Under the pieces are notes generated by a model. It did not search any database. It had not been told where the DNA came from and worked only from the letters and a program-made list of their open reading frames with translations. From Lewinellaceae bacterium (lineage in GTDB: Bacteria > Bacteroidota > Bacteroidia > Chitinophagales > Saprospiraceae), in NCBI GenBank assembly GCA_024642625.1, contig JAHEAU010000003.1:1-39816 (forward strand): a stretch of 39,816 bases of DNA, written 5' to 3'. Position 1 is the stretch's first letter. Each line of letters begins with the position of its first letter. This document shows positions 24,637 through 34,004 of this stretch, one piece after another. The translations under genes and the position numbers were made by a program.

Positions 24637-25245
24637 ATGGAATTCATCAACGTATTTATCAAGTCGGCTTTTATTGAGAATATGGTCCTTGCTTACTTCT
24701 TGGGCATGTGTTCTTTTTTGGCCGTTTCCAAATCTGTAAAAACCGCATTTGGTCTGGGATTGGCTGTCATCTTTGTCTTGGGCATTACCATGCCGATCAA
24801 CTGGGTGATCAACAACTACCTCCTTGCAGAAACTGGGGTGTTTGGCATGGATTTGACCTTTCTTCGGTTTATTTTATTCATTGCCGTTATTGCATCAATG
24901 GTCCAATTGGTCGAAATGGTCGTTGAAAAAGTTTCCCCATCATTATATAATTCATTGGGCATCTTTCTGCCGTTGATTACCGTGAACTGTGCTATCCTAG
25001 GAGGGTCATTATTCATGGTCAGTAGAGAATACACCTTTTCCAATTCTGTGGCGTTTGGCCTTGGGGGAGGATTCGGGTGGTTTCTCGCTATTGTAGCCTT
25101 TGCTGCAATTCGGGAAAAAATGGCTTATTCCATCGTTCCACCCGCTCTACGTGGATTGGGAATGGCTTTTATTTTGACAGGTTTGATGGGTATTGCCTTT
25201 ATGAGTTTGATGGGTATCGATCCAGCCACGATGGCTGGTAAATAA
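24637..25245 (+). CDS. nqrE: Na+-NQR subunit E
   Basis: Inner-membrane partner of NqrD. The 202-residue protein is the usual size, with six membrane helices in inverted arrangement to NqrD. Family segments are [19 protein letters not shown] and [19 protein letters not shown], each with the conserved Cys attributed to the shared Fe-S centre. Position fits nqrD-E-F exactly, with gaps of 25 and 21 bases. Confidence 0.97.
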   Translation: MEFINVFIKSAFIENMVLAYFLGMCSFLAVSKSVKTAFGLGLAVIFVLGITMPINWVINNYLLAETGVFGMDLTFLRFILFIAVIASMVQLVEMVVEKVSPSLYNSLGIFLPLITVNCAILGGSLFMVSREYTFSNSVAFGLGGGFGWFLAIVAFAAIREKMAYSIVPPALRGLGMAFILTGLMGIAFMSLMGIDPATMAGK

Positions 25246-25266
25246 GAATTTTAAAAAACGCTATTC

Positions 25267-26589
25267 ATGTTCCTCTGGATAAGTTACGCGGTCATTGGTT
25301 ACGCCGTTCTGGTATTTGGAGCTGTCATTCTCGCCTTGGCGTTGATGTTAATCTATGCCCGAAAAAAATTGGTGCCTCAAGGCGATGTCAAAATCATTGT
25401 GAATGGTGATGAGGCTAATCCGCTTGTAGTACAACCGGGTTCATCGTTGCTTTCAGCTCTTTCCGAAAAGCAAATCTTTTTGCCATCTGCCTGCGGCGGT
25501 GGTGGAACTTGCGCTATGTGCGAGTGTCACGTGGATGCAGGTGGAGGCGATGTATTGCCTACCGAACTGAACCACCTTACCCGTAAAGAGGCCGCTGAAA
25601 ATATGCGACTTGCTTGCCAGGTAAAGGTTCGATCTGATATGCATATCCGTATTCCTGAAGAAATTTTTGGAATCAAGAAGTGGGAATGCACTGTTGTCTC
25701 CAACTATAATGTTGCAAGCTTTATCAAGGAATTTGTCGTCCGGTTACCGGAAGGTGAAACTCTTGACTTCCAATCCGGGGGTTATATCCAGATCGATGTG
25801 CCAACAATTACGGTCAAATTCAAGGATTTTGAAATTGCACCGCATCCAACTGATCCAGCCGGACCTGACAAATTTCGCGCAGAATGGGACAAGTTCAAGT
25901 TGTGGCCTTTGCAAATGGTCAATGATGAGGTTCAGTTCAGAGCATATTCAATGGCCAACCATCCTGCAGAAGGGAATATTGTCATGCTTAATATCAGGAT
26001 CGCTACTCCGCCGTGGGATCGCGACAAGAATACATGGAAAGCAGTCAATCCTGGTGTTTGCTCCAGTTATGTTTTTGGTTGTACGCCCGGTGATAAAGTG
26101 ACGATATCAGGCCCTTATGGCGAGTTCTTTATCAAACCGACAAAAAAGGAAATGATCTATATCGGTGGCGGTGCAGGAATGGCGCCATTACGGTCTCACT
26201 TATTTCACCTCTTCCATACCATGAAGACCAAAGACAGGAAAGTCTCATTTTGGTATGGAGGTCGTTCCAGACGTGAACTTTTCTATACGGATCAGTTTCG
26301 GAAGATTGAACAAGAGTTTGATAATTTCAGATATCATATCGCGTTGTCCGAACCATTGCCTGAGGACAATTGGGTTGTTTCAAAGGATATCGAGGATCGG
26401 AAGGGTGATGGATTTACAGGATTTATTCACCAGGTGCTTTATGATAATTATCTGCAGAATCATCCGGAACCTGAAGAAATTGAATACTATTTCTGCGGTC
26501 CCCCGATGATGAACGCGGCAGTCATCAAATTACTTGATGATCTCGGTGTTCCGGAAGACAATATTTCATTTGATGATTTTGGTGGATAA
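25267..26589 (+). CDS. nqrF: Na+-NQR subunit F (NADH dehydrogenase)
   Basis: NADH-oxidising entry subunit of Na+-NQR. The 440-residue protein has an N-terminal membrane helix (8-30), a [2Fe-2S] ferredoxin domain with Cys76, Cys82 and Cys85 ([12 protein letters not shown]) and Cys117 (LACQV), an FAD domain with RAYSMANHP, and an NADH-binding domain with [15 protein letters not shown] and [10 protein letters not shown]. The C-terminus [10 protein letters not shown] is typical. It closes the operon, 21 bases behind nqrE and just upstream of a strong terminator. All cofactor motifs are intact. Confidence 0.97.
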   Translation: MFLWISYAVIGYAVLVFGAVILALALMLIYARKKLVPQGDVKIIVNGDEANPLVVQPGSSLLSALSEKQIFLPSACGGGGTCAMCECHVDAGGGDVLPTELNHLTRKEAAENMRLACQVKVRSDMHIRIPEEIFGIKKWECTVVSNYNVASFIKEFVVRLPEGETLDFQSGGYIQIDVPTITVKFKDFEIAPHPTDPAGPDKFRAEWDKFKLWPLQMVNDEVQFRAYSMANHPAEGNIVMLNIRIATPPWDRDKNTWKAVNPGVCSSYVFGCTPGDKVTISGPYGEFFIKPTKKEMIYIGGGAGMAPLRSHLFHLFHTMKTKDRKVSFWYGGRSRRELFYTDQFRKIEQEFDNFRYHIALSEPLPEDNWVVSKDIEDRKGDGFTGFIHQVLYDNYLQNHPEPEEIEYYFCGPPMMNAAVIKLLDDLGVPEDNISFDDFGG

Positions 26590-26610
26590 GCCAGATCGAT
26601 AAAAGGATAA

Positions 26611-26643
26611 AAGGCGCAATCGGGAGATTGCGCCTTTTTTTTT
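26611..26643 (+). terminator. Intrinsic terminator of the nqr operon
   Basis: AAGGCGCAATC (26611-26621) pairs perfectly with GATTGCGCCTT (26626-26636) over a 4-base loop, followed by a T-run to 26643. It starts 22 bases after the nqrF stop. Confidence 0.95.
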
Positions 26644-26711
26644 CGTTCAACCCCATTGAACCCTGTATTTTTACATCACGTCAACCGATCTGACGAAAAC
26701 TTCCTTATATT

Positions 26712-28853
26712 ATGGGTACTCCTAAAAGAACATTGGTCACGTCTGCATTACCTTATGCAAATGGCCCATTGCATATCGGTCATCTGGCAGGCGCGTATCT
26801 CAATGCAGACATTTATGTCCGCTGGTTGAGGGGAATTGGAGAGGAAGTACTTTTTGTATGTGGCTCCGACGAACATGGTGCTGCCATCACCGTTCGAGCA
26901 CTGAAGGAAGGTATGTCACCAAAACAGATTGTCGACAAATATCATCACCTCTTTCAATCGACATTTGCTGCCATCGGTATCTCATTTGATGTGTATGATC
27001 GGACATCGTCAGAATTACATCACCAGACTTCTCAAGACTTTTTTCGAAAACTTTATCAGGATGGTGCTTTTATCGAACGCGAATCGGAACAATACTTTGA
27101 TGAAGAGGCACAAAGCTTTTTGGCTGATCGGTATATCATGGGTACATGTCCACGATGTTCCAACCCGGATGCTTATGGAGACCAGTGCGAGCGATGTGGA
27201 TCTACTTTAAGCCCAACGGAATTGATCGAACCGCGTTCTACATTGAGTGGAAGCAAACCGGTCATGCGATCCACCCGTCACTGGTATCTGCCACTGGAAA
27301 ACCATGAGACTTGGCTTCGTGAGTGGATCACAGATGGTACAATAGATGGGGTAGTCCACCATTATCCAGCTGATTGGAAAAATCATGTCCTGGGGCAATG
27401 CAAGTCCTGGCTGGACGCTGGTCTTCAACCGCGTGCAATGACACGTGACCTGGATTGGGGCGTCGACGTACCCCAGGAAATTCCAGGTTCGGCAGGAAAA
27501 AAGCTCTATGTCTGGATGGACGCACCGATCGGGTATATTTCTGCTACTCGAAAATGGGCCAATGAACATGGAAAAGATTGGGAGTCGTGGTGGAAGAACC
27601 CCGAAACATCAATCATCCATTTCATTGGCAAAGACAATATTGTATTCCATTGTCTGATCTTTCCGGCTATTCTGAAAGCACATGGAGGATATAATCTGCC
27701 AATCAATGTACCTGCCAATCAATTTATGAATTTGGAGGGCAACAAGATTTCTACGTCGCGAAATTGGGCTGTATGGGTCGATGAATTTGTTCGTGACTTC
27801 CCGGGCATGGAGGACTCATTGAGATACAATATGATCCGAAACATGCCTGAACAACGGGATAGTGAGTTTACCTGGAAGAACTTCCAGGAGACACACAACA
27901 GTGAATTGGTGAATAACCTCGCAAATTTTGTAAACCGGGTTCTCGTTTTGACTCGCAAATATTATAATGGTGCCGTACCACCTGCAGATTTTAAGGATAC
28001 ATTTCTCGATCAGGATTCCAACCAGACTACAATTCAATCCTGGATGAATGATTTGGCAGGTCGGATTCGACAGGTTGACATATCTATTCGACAGTTTTCA
28101 TTTCGAGAAGCTATGCAACAGGTCATGGAGATTTCGTCTGTCGGAAATCAAATTCTTCAAATTAATGAACCCTGGAAGGCAATTAAGAATGATCCTGACA
28201 GTGTTCGGCCAGTTATGTTTATCAGCTTGCAAATTGTTGTTGCCATTTCGAGGTTGATTCGCCCTTTCCTGCCGTTCACTGCAGACCGATTGGATAAATT
28301 CCTCGCTCTGGATTCCGGTAAAGAACAGGATAGAATCAAGCAACTTCTGGATGCAATAGAACATAAAGGACCTCTTCTAAAATCTGGTCACCAAACCGGA
28401 GACTCAGGCCATTTGTTTGATCGGATTCCAGATGAAGTGATCGATGAGCAGATTACCCGATTGCATGGCCGAGACGCAACTTCAATCACTTCAGAATCGA
28501 CAGAGCCACCTTTTTCACCACAAAAGGAAACGATTCAATATGACCAGTTTACGGGGTTGGATATCAGGTCTGGTGTCATCGTACACGGTGAAAAAGTACC
28601 AAAGGCAGATAGGTTGTTGAAGTTGGAAGTGGATCTTGGATTTGAACGACGTACCATTGTGTCCGGTATTGCAGAACATTTTAGCCCGTCAGAGATCATT
28701 GGTCAACAAGTGGTTGTCCTGAGCAATCTTGCGCCCCGCACCTTGAAGGGAATTGAATCTCAAGGAATGATTTTAATGGCTTCATTACCTGATGGTACCC
28801 TCGAATTCATTTTACCAGGTAGTCCAATTCCTCCTGGTTGTGTAATCAGCTAG
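26712..28853 (+). CDS. metG: Methionyl-tRNA synthetase
   Basis: Charges tRNA-Met with methionine; cytoplasmic. The 713-residue enzyme has the HIGH motif (PYANGPLHIGH, residues 21-24), a four-Cys zinc knuckle near 146-165 (CPRCSNPDAYGDQCERCG), the second signature near 344 as KISTSRNWAVW (KISTS in place of KMSKS, a variant I associate with this phylum), and an anticodon-binding helical domain (about 390-560). The C-terminal tRNA-binding OB fold (about 609-713: FTGLDIRSGVIV, PKADRLLKLEVDLG) is the dimerising EMAP-type domain. Lnt starts 5 bases after its stop. Confidence 0.97.
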   Translation: MGTPKRTLVTSALPYANGPLHIGHLAGAYLNADIYVRWLRGIGEEVLFVCGSDEHGAAITVRALKEGMSPKQIVDKYHHLFQSTFAAIGISFDVYDRTSSELHHQTSQDFFRKLYQDGAFIERESEQYFDEEAQSFLADRYIMGTCPRCSNPDAYGDQCERCGSTLSPTELIEPRSTLSGSKPVMRSTRHWYLPLENHETWLREWITDGTIDGVVHHYPADWKNHVLGQCKSWLDAGLQPRAMTRDLDWGVDVPQEIPGSAGKKLYVWMDAPIGYISATRKWANEHGKDWESWWKNPETSIIHFIGKDNIVFHCLIFPAILKAHGGYNLPINVPANQFMNLEGNKISTSRNWAVWVDEFVRDFPGMEDSLRYNMIRNMPEQRDSEFTWKNFQETHNSELVNNLANFVNRVLVLTRKYYNGAVPPADFKDTFLDQDSNQTTIQSWMNDLAGRIRQVDISIRQFSFREAMQQVMEISSVGNQILQINEPWKAIKNDPDSVRPVMFISLQIVVAISRLIRPFLPFTADRLDKFLALDSGKEQDRIKQLLDAIEHKGPLLKSGHQTGDSGHLFDRIPDEVIDEQITRLHGRDATSITSESTEPPFSPQKETIQYDQFTGLDIRSGVIVHGEKVPKADRLLKLEVDLGFERRTIVSGIAEHFSPSEIIGQQVVVLSNLAPRTLKGIESQGMILMASLPDGTLEFILPGSPIPPGCVIS

Positions 28854-28858
28854 AGTAA

Positions 28859-30640
28859 ATGGATATGACCATTTCATCACAAACAATTCGGATCAGTTCA
28901 GGGATCATTGCTCTTCTCTTCGCCATATTGGCAGGATGGCAGATGTCGAATACGCTACTCTGGGGATATTGGCCCTTGCCCTTATTGCTGGGAACCTGGA
29001 TAACTATACTCGCTTTAGCTGCCCCAAAAATTTGGAAAACAGGTCAGCAGAATAAACATTTCCATTTAGCTACATTAACTGGTTTGTTGTTGTGGTTGGG
29101 ATTCCCGGATATGCCTTTTGCCCCGTTGCTTTTTGTTGCGTATGTCCCTTTGATCATCATTGAAGAAGAATTGAGCGGATTGCCTCAAGCAGGTCGAAGA
29201 CTTTCATTTTTGGCCTTCCACGCCTTTCTTTTATGGAATGTTTTGAGCACGTTTTGGGTGACGAATACGGCCTTTTTTGCCGGCATTTTCGCGAATGTGG
29301 TAAATGCTGGATTGATGGTCATTCCTATTCTTGGATATCACCTGTTGCGAAGAACCATAGGTGATCGTTTTAGATGGATGTCATTGATCGCCTTCTGGAT
29401 GATGTTTGAATGGACTCATCTTCATTGGGACTTGACGTGGCCCTTTCTCAGTCTGGGAAATGCACTGGCTGAATGGCCAGCTTGCATCCAATGGTTTTCG
29501 TATACCGGTGCCTTTGGAGGTACGTTATGGATTCTAATGGGTAACGTTCTGGCATTTTTAATCATAAGTGCTTACAATACTCACAGAGTTCTCCCCGCTC
29601 TTCGCCAATGGATACCATTTTTATCATGGTTAATTTTCCCATTGTTCATATCTCTTGTAATGTACGATCAATGGAAACCACAAGGCACTGAGATCGAAGT
29701 CGCCGTGGTGCAACCCAACTTTGAGCCCCACTATGAAAAGTTTGAGATCCCGCAAGATGTTCAATACCAACGTTACCGTTCTCTTGCCAGATCTGTATTG
29801 ACCTCGTCAACTCGATATGTTGTCTTTCCGGAAACATCCTTTGGTAATTTTGACCTGAGTCAAATAGATGGGCAACTGGTCATACGGGACTTGAAGGGAC
29901 TGTTGGATTCCTTTCCCAACTGTGCTTTGATTACAGGTCTTGATCCCTATCGTTTTTTGGCGCCGGGTGAGACGAGTCCGGCTATGCGGCCATATGTTCA
30001 ATCTGAGCGTGATACCCTATGGTGGGAAGCGTACAACCTTGCGGCTCAATTGAGCACTAATGAGGGAACACAGATTTACGTCAAGGGGAAACTTGTACCT
30101 GGTGCAGAGATTTTTCCTTTCAGGAATTGGTTGTTTTTCATGGAGCCGTTAGTCGACCAGTTAGGTGGTTCTTTGGAAGGCTTGCGTCGTTCAGAACAGC
30201 GCGACGTATTCGTTCATGACAACATGAAAGTAGGCCCGGTTATATGTTATGAGTCAGTATTTGGAGAATACTGTGGTGGCTATGTAAAACGGGGTGCCCA
30301 GGCTTTAGCCATCATTACAAATGACGGATGGTGGGATAATACACCAGGACATCGGCAGCATTTGCGTTTTGGAGCTCTTCGAGCTATTGAAACCCGAAGA
30401 GATATCATTCGCTCAGCCAATACTGGTATTTCCTGTCTCATTAATCAACGTGGAGAAATCCTTCAGGCTCAGGGATATGGCGAAACAGCAGCATTTCGAG
30501 GCACTATTCGCTTGAACGACCAAGAGACATTCTATACACGATGGGGCGACATCATAGCGAGAATTGCTTTTTTCCTGACGGTCGTTTTTATTGCGTTTGG
30601 AGGTATCACAGCGATCAAAAAACAAATTATCTCATCTTAG
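28859..30640 (+). CDS. lnt: Apolipoprotein N-acyltransferase
   Basis: Adds the third acyl chain to the N-terminal Cys of lipoproteins, completing their maturation at the inner membrane. The 593-residue protein has an N-terminal multi-helix membrane region (about 10-265) and a nitrilase-type domain in the periplasm. The catalytic triad reads Glu325 (VFPETSFG), Lys409 (YVKGKLVP) and Cys463 (VICYESVFG), with ITNDGWW downstream as in the family; a last membrane helix ends the protein. It is somewhat longer than the E. coli enzyme. It starts 5 bases after metG. Its 3' end overlaps the convergent next gene by 14 bases. Confidence 0.94.
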   Translation: MDMTISSQTIRISSGIIALLFAILAGWQMSNTLLWGYWPLPLLLGTWITILALAAPKIWKTGQQNKHFHLATLTGLLLWLGFPDMPFAPLLFVAYVPLIIIEEELSGLPQAGRRLSFLAFHAFLLWNVLSTFWVTNTAFFAGIFANVVNAGLMVIPILGYHLLRRTIGDRFRWMSLIAFWMMFEWTHLHWDLTWPFLSLGNALAEWPACIQWFSYTGAFGGTLWILMGNVLAFLIISAYNTHRVLPALRQWIPFLSWLIFPLFISLVMYDQWKPQGTEIEVAVVQPNFEPHYEKFEIPQDVQYQRYRSLARSVLTSSTRYVVFPETSFGNFDLSQIDGQLVIRDLKGLLDSFPNCALITGLDPYRFLAPGETSPAMRPYVQSERDTLWWEAYNLAAQLSTNEGTQIYVKGKLVPGAEIFPFRNWLFFMEPLVDQLGGSLEGLRRSEQRDVFVHDNMKVGPVICYESVFGEYCGGYVKRGAQALAIITNDGWWDNTPGHRQHLRFGALRAIETRRDIIRSANTGISCLINQRGEILQAQGYGETAAFRGTIRLNDQETFYTRWGDIIARIAFFLTVVFIAFGGITAIKKQIISS

Positions 30641-31229
30641 GGCGACGACGCTTGCCTCCGGCCTGAAACCCTTGCATACCCCCACGCATACCAGCTTTTG
30701 CCATCCCTCTGTTTCCCAAGGCTTTTTCGTAATCCTTGATCTGTTCCTTCATCGCAGGTTCAGTGACTTTGAATTCCTTCACTTTACGAAAATGTGCCAT
30801 AGCTCCTGTCCAATTATTTCGTGTAGCTGCAATATTGGAAAGTTGCATGTAAATCATGGCCCGTTCATTATCAGAAGGCAAACCGATTTCGTCGGCCTGT
30901 AACATCAATGGCTCAGCCAGATCATATTGTTTGCGATGCATGGCCAATGTGCCCTTGATTAAATAGAAATAAGCCCGGTTTGGCTTGTATAATAATTGAG
31001 GAAAGAAGGTCAGGGACAGTCGTTTGTCAGTGCCATCAAAGTCCATTTTTTGCATTAACTCAGCTGCAGACTGAATTGTACCTAAAAGCAGATATCCAAT
31101 GAGTAACACAAGGCCGATCAGAACAAAAAAGATCCCATACCAAATTCCCAGAGAAGCCCAAAGCGCGATACCGCCTCCCAAGAGTGCAATGATGAGTGCA
31201 AAACGTAGATATGGATTGATCGTAAACAT
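30627..31229 (-). CDS. Membrane protein with TPR-like region, unknown function
   Basis: The 200-residue protein has two adjacent N-terminal membrane helices (about 8-50: FALIIALLGGGIALWASLGIW, then FFVLIGLVLLIGYLLLG). A cytoplasmic or periplasmic helical part follows that looks like degenerate TPRs (RAYFYLIKGTLAMHRKQYDLAEPLMLQA, ERAMIYMQLSNIAATRNNWTGAMAHF). The C-terminus is low-complexity, basic and Gly/Met-rich (GMAKAGMRGGMQGFQAGGKRRRPKMR). I do not recognise a named family. It is the last gene of a leftward run, 24 bases after the methyltransferase, and its 3' end overlaps lnt by 14 bases tail to tail. Confidence 0.8.
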   Translation of the reverse strand: MFTINPYLRFALIIALLGGGIALWASLGIWYGIFFVLIGLVLLIGYLLLGTIQSAAELMQKMDFDGTDKRLSLTFFPQLLYKPNRAYFYLIKGTLAMHRKQYDLAEPLMLQADEIGLPSDNERAMIYMQLSNIAATRNNWTGAMAHFRKVKEFKVTEPAMKEQIKDYEKALGNRGMAKAGMRGGMQGFQAGGKRRRPKMR

Positions 31230-31253
31230 GATTCACTTGTTTGTTCAGTAAAT

Positions 31254-31940
31254 TTACAAGGACTTTAGGTAAGCGGCATCCTGGAAGAGAAGACGATTGC
31301 CTTCTACAGTCAGTGCAGCACTATTTGGGAAGATCGATTGAAAGATCTCTGTTGTATACCGATTTGTGATGGTCTGATCTGCCGAGCTTCTATAAAGGCG
31401 ATTCGAAATGATCAATCCTTGAGGTTCCAGCAGCATATGCAATCGTTTCAGGCATGCTTTTGTAGAAAAATAATCTGGAATGATATCGTCCTTAAAAATG
31501 TCCACCAGGATCAGATCAAATGATTCATCAGTATAGGTTTCCAGAAAAATTTCAGCATCTGCGGCTATAGTCATTAAGGGCACATCAAGATCTGTCAGTG
31601 TATATTTTTCTGCAAGATAGATAATGGCCTCATCCCATTCAACAGCGGTGTATTCTCCCTGGAAATGATGGTTTCTTTCTAAAAGCTGGATCACTGATCC
31701 TAGGCCGAGTCCAAGAACAAGAACTCGCTTTCCGGGCAATCGCGACAAATCTACACGATTGAATGCTTCAGCGAAATTTGAATAGAGATCTTCAAAGGAA
31801 TAGATGGCCTTGTCTGCAAACAATTGAATGCGACCCTGGATAAGGCTGATTGTCAATGACTCATGTAGATCGGAGGAAATGTGCTCCAATTCCAGTTCGG
31901 TCAGGTAACTCAACCAACGTTTCCATTTAGGGATATGCAT
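31254..31940 (-). CDS. Spermidine synthase-like methyltransferase-fold protein
   Basis: The 228-residue protein has a Rossmann fold of the SpeE/polyamine synthase superfamily: motif I KRVLVLGLGLGSVIQLL, the acidic motif YTAVEWDEAIIYLAEKY, AADAEIFLETY, and the catalytic-strand region FDLILVDIFKDDIIPDYF. SpeE itself uses an aspartate-rich GGGDG-type motif that is not seen here, so polyamine synthesis is not assured; a spermidine synthase-like methyltransferase is the safer call. I chose ATG 31940 (MHIPKWKRW): it shares its A with the upstream TGA (TGATG), indicating translational coupling to the GlmU-like gene. Confidence 0.82.
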   Translation of the reverse strand: MHIPKWKRWLSYLTELELEHISSDLHESLTISLIQGRIQLFADKAIYSFEDLYSNFAEAFNRVDLSRLPGKRVLVLGLGLGSVIQLLERNHHFQGEYTAVEWDEAIIYLAEKYTLTDLDVPLMTIAADAEIFLETYTDESFDLILVDIFKDDIIPDYFSTKACLKRLHMLLEPQGLIISNRLYRSSADQTITNRYTTEIFQSIFPNSAALTVEGNRLLFQDAAYLKSL

Positions 31941-33157
31941 CAGGATGGTTTGGCCGATTTTTCCCAAGTCCGGTATTCCGCTGATTCTTCGTATATGTGT
32001 CTCAGAATAATGGTTTCTTCCGGACTCATAATACGATTTCTGCGACTCTGGACAGTCGTAGCGGTTTCAATCACTTGCTCGAATTCAAATGTCTTGAAAC
32101 CTGAAGCCCCCCCCCAGGAGAAGGACGGGATGAAATTACGGGGGAAGCCTGTTCCAAAAATATTTGCGCAGACACCAACCACAGTTCCAGTATTGAACAT
32201 TGTATTTATACCGGTTTTAGTGTGGTCGCCCATGATTAATCCACAGAATTGCAGGCCTGTAGAGTCAAAACGACCTGCCCCATAATTCCACAACCGGACT
32301 TCTTTGTATGTGTTTTTCATGTTGGATACATTGGTTTGTGCGCCCAGATTACACCATTCGCCAATGATTGAGTTGCCAAGGTATCCATCATGAGATTTGT
32401 TGGAGTAACCGAGTAACACGCTTGCACTAATTTCACCGCCAACCTTGCATTGGGGACCAATCGTAGTGCCGCCATAAATCCGGGTGCCCATTTTTACGGT
32501 CGATCCTGTACAGAGTGCAAACGGACCACGGATGAGCGCTCCTTCCATAATCGTTGCACCCTTCCCGATATAGATAGGCCCATCCGTTGCATTGAGGTGA
32601 CAAGGCAAGACGATTGCTTCAGGTTCTATAAATATCTGTTCGGGACAGATAGCTATAACATGTTCCGGAATAGGTGCGGATTGACGATTTCTAGTTAGCA
32701 GTGTAAAATCTGCAGCTATCGCCTCGGCATTATGTTCAAAAAGGTGCCAGGGCTTGGTGATCATGGTGACATCTGCAGGGTCTAGCTCATAGCCTCTAAG
32801 ATCACCGATATCATCGTTGTTAAGCAGTTTGTCAAATTGGGCACGTTCCAATCGAGCAGCGATCAATTCATCATTCAGGAGCAATGCTTCTCCGGGGTCA
32901 AGTTGACGCACGAGCCTGACCAGAGTATCTGTGGGTAAAACCACACCATTGACAAGGTAATTGTCATCTGCTATGTGAATTGGATATTTATCGGTCAAAT
33001 ACTCCTGCGTCACATAAGACGCTTTTGCATCCAGATGAAGAGTCCATTTTTCACGCAAACGGAGTATGCCACAACGCAGTTCAGCGGCTGGCCGTGTATA
33101 AGTGAGTGGCAATAACTGACGCCATTCATCAGTGTCGAAGAGGATGAGGTTTCGCAT
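31940..33157 (-). CDS. GlmU-like sugar nucleotidyltransferase
   Basis: Bacteroidota-type relative of GlmU and sugar-phosphate nucleotidyltransferases. The 405-residue protein starts MRNLILFDTDEWRQLLPLTYTRPAAELRCG; the ATG at 33157 is preferred over the track start at 33190, which lies in the rpmE2 terminator. The N-terminal half is a reduced nucleotidyltransferase fold; the C-terminal half (about 190-370) is a left-handed beta-helix of hexapeptide repeats (PIYIGKGATIMEGALIRGPF, VKMGTRIYGGTTIGPQCKVGG). Substrate is unknown, with cell-wall or surface sugar activation as an inference. A run of nine G lies within the conserved FSWGGASGF codons. Coupled to the methyltransferase downstream. Confidence 0.85.
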   Translation of the reverse strand: MRNLILFDTDEWRQLLPLTYTRPAAELRCGILRLREKWTLHLDAKASYVTQEYLTDKYPIHIADDNYLVNGVVLPTDTLVRLVRQLDPGEALLLNDELIAARLERAQFDKLLNNDDIGDLRGYELDPADVTMITKPWHLFEHNAEAIAADFTLLTRNRQSAPIPEHVIAICPEQIFIEPEAIVLPCHLNATDGPIYIGKGATIMEGALIRGPFALCTGSTVKMGTRIYGGTTIGPQCKVGGEISASVLLGYSNKSHDGYLGNSIIGEWCNLGAQTNVSNMKNTYKEVRLWNYGAGRFDSTGLQFCGLIMGDHTKTGINTMFNTGTVVGVCANIFGTGFPRNFIPSFSWGGASGFKTFEFEQVIETATTVQSRRNRIMSPEETIILRHIYEESAEYRTWEKSAKPS

Positions 33158-33171
33158 GGGGCTAAAAATAA

Positions 33172-33201
33172 AAAACCCCTTTGCAGACACAAAGGGGTTT
33201 T
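33172..33201 (-). terminator. Intrinsic terminator after rpmE2
   Basis: CAAAGGGGTTTT and its complement AAAACCCCTTTG (33172-33183 and 33190-33201) form a perfect 12-bp stem with a 6-base loop. On the minus strand a T-rich tract (TTTTTTATTTTTA) follows. It separates rpmE2 from the GlmU-like gene. Confidence 0.85.
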
Positions 33202-33229
33202 GATAAAGATCTAATAATTCTTCACAAAT

Positions 33230-33490
33230 TTATTTTGCGAATTTGCTGTTCGCAAACTTCTTGTTGAACTTATCAATACGTCCAGCCGTATCTACAAACT
33301 TCATTTTTCCAGTGAAGAAAGGATGGGAGCGGTTAGAAATTTCCAGTTTAATTAGAGGATATTCCTTGCCATCTTCCCATGTTATGGTGTCTTTTGTGGC
33401 TACGCAACTGCGCGTAATAAAGGATTCATCAGCTGAAAAATCCTTGAACACAACGAGCCGGTAATTTTCCGGATGGGTATCTTTTTTCAT
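33230..33490 (-). CDS. rpmE2: 50S ribosomal protein bL31 type B
   Basis: Ribosomal protein of the large subunit. Trimmed from the track ORF to ATG 33490 ([17 protein letters not shown], the invariant bL31 start), giving 86 residues, the type B length. It has [28 protein letters not shown], the C-terminal hallmark. The four-Cys zinc site of type A is absent (a single Cys), so it is the zinc-free form. It is followed by a strong terminator and preceded by yraN on the same strand. Confidence 0.97.
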   Translation of the reverse strand: MKKDTHPENYRLVVFKDFSADESFITRSCVATKDTITWEDGKEYPLIKLEISNRSHPFFTGKMKFVDTAGRIDKFNKKFANSKFAK

Positions 33491-33573
33491 GATCTTTAAG
33501 ACTTGGATCTGCTTACGGTCGGCAAAGATATAAGTCTTTCGCCGAAGAACCAAGCATTCATTGGTGTCAATCA

Positions 33574-33936
33574 CTAAAAGAATGGGAAGAACGCATCACG
33601 AATATGTTCAATACTTGCTGGTTCATCCGGGAATTCAAGCACACCGATCAAATCAAACCGGAATTCACCATCCCAACCATGGCTCATCAACCATTGGGTT
33701 GCAGCTTTTACCATATGATCTTGCTTGGCCGAATTGATAAATTCGATTGGGTGACCAAATCGGCGACTGCTTCTTGTTTTTACCTCAATAAACACGATTT
33801 GCCCCTCATCTTTCGCAATAATATCGAGTTCCTGGCGTCCACTTCGCCAGTTCCGTGCCAGAATAATCCAGCCCTGCTTGATCAAATGTCGAGCAGCCAG
33901 TTCTTCACCTCGTTGTCCAATAAGCGATTTCTTCAT
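33574..33936 (-). CDS. YraN/UPF0102 family nuclease-fold protein
   Basis: The 120-residue protein starts [22 protein letters not shown] and has the UPF0102 core [29 protein letters not shown]. The Glu/Asp...ExK arrangement is that of PD-(D/E)xK endonuclease-like folds. Family proteins are widespread and small; some are proposed to act on Holliday junctions or at replication, but the function is not settled. Divergent from the PGI/PMI gene (68 bases to that start) and 83 bases upstream of rpmE2. Confidence 0.9.
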   Translation of the reverse strand: MKKSLIGQRGEELAARHLIKQGWIILARNWRSGRQELDIIAKDEGQIVFIEVKTRSSRRFGHPIEFINSAKQDHMVKAATQWLMSHGWDGEFRFDLIGVLEFPDEPASIEHIRDAFFPFF

Positions 33937-34004
33937 GCGTTCTAAGGAAGTTGGACCAAAGACTATGCGTAGTTTTGCCGATCATCGAAAATAAGCGATT
34001 TGCA

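Noticed and set aside
31881-32285. Plus-strand ORF of 134 residues
   Set aside because: Antisense across the junction of the GlmU-like and methyltransferase genes, both of which are well supported.
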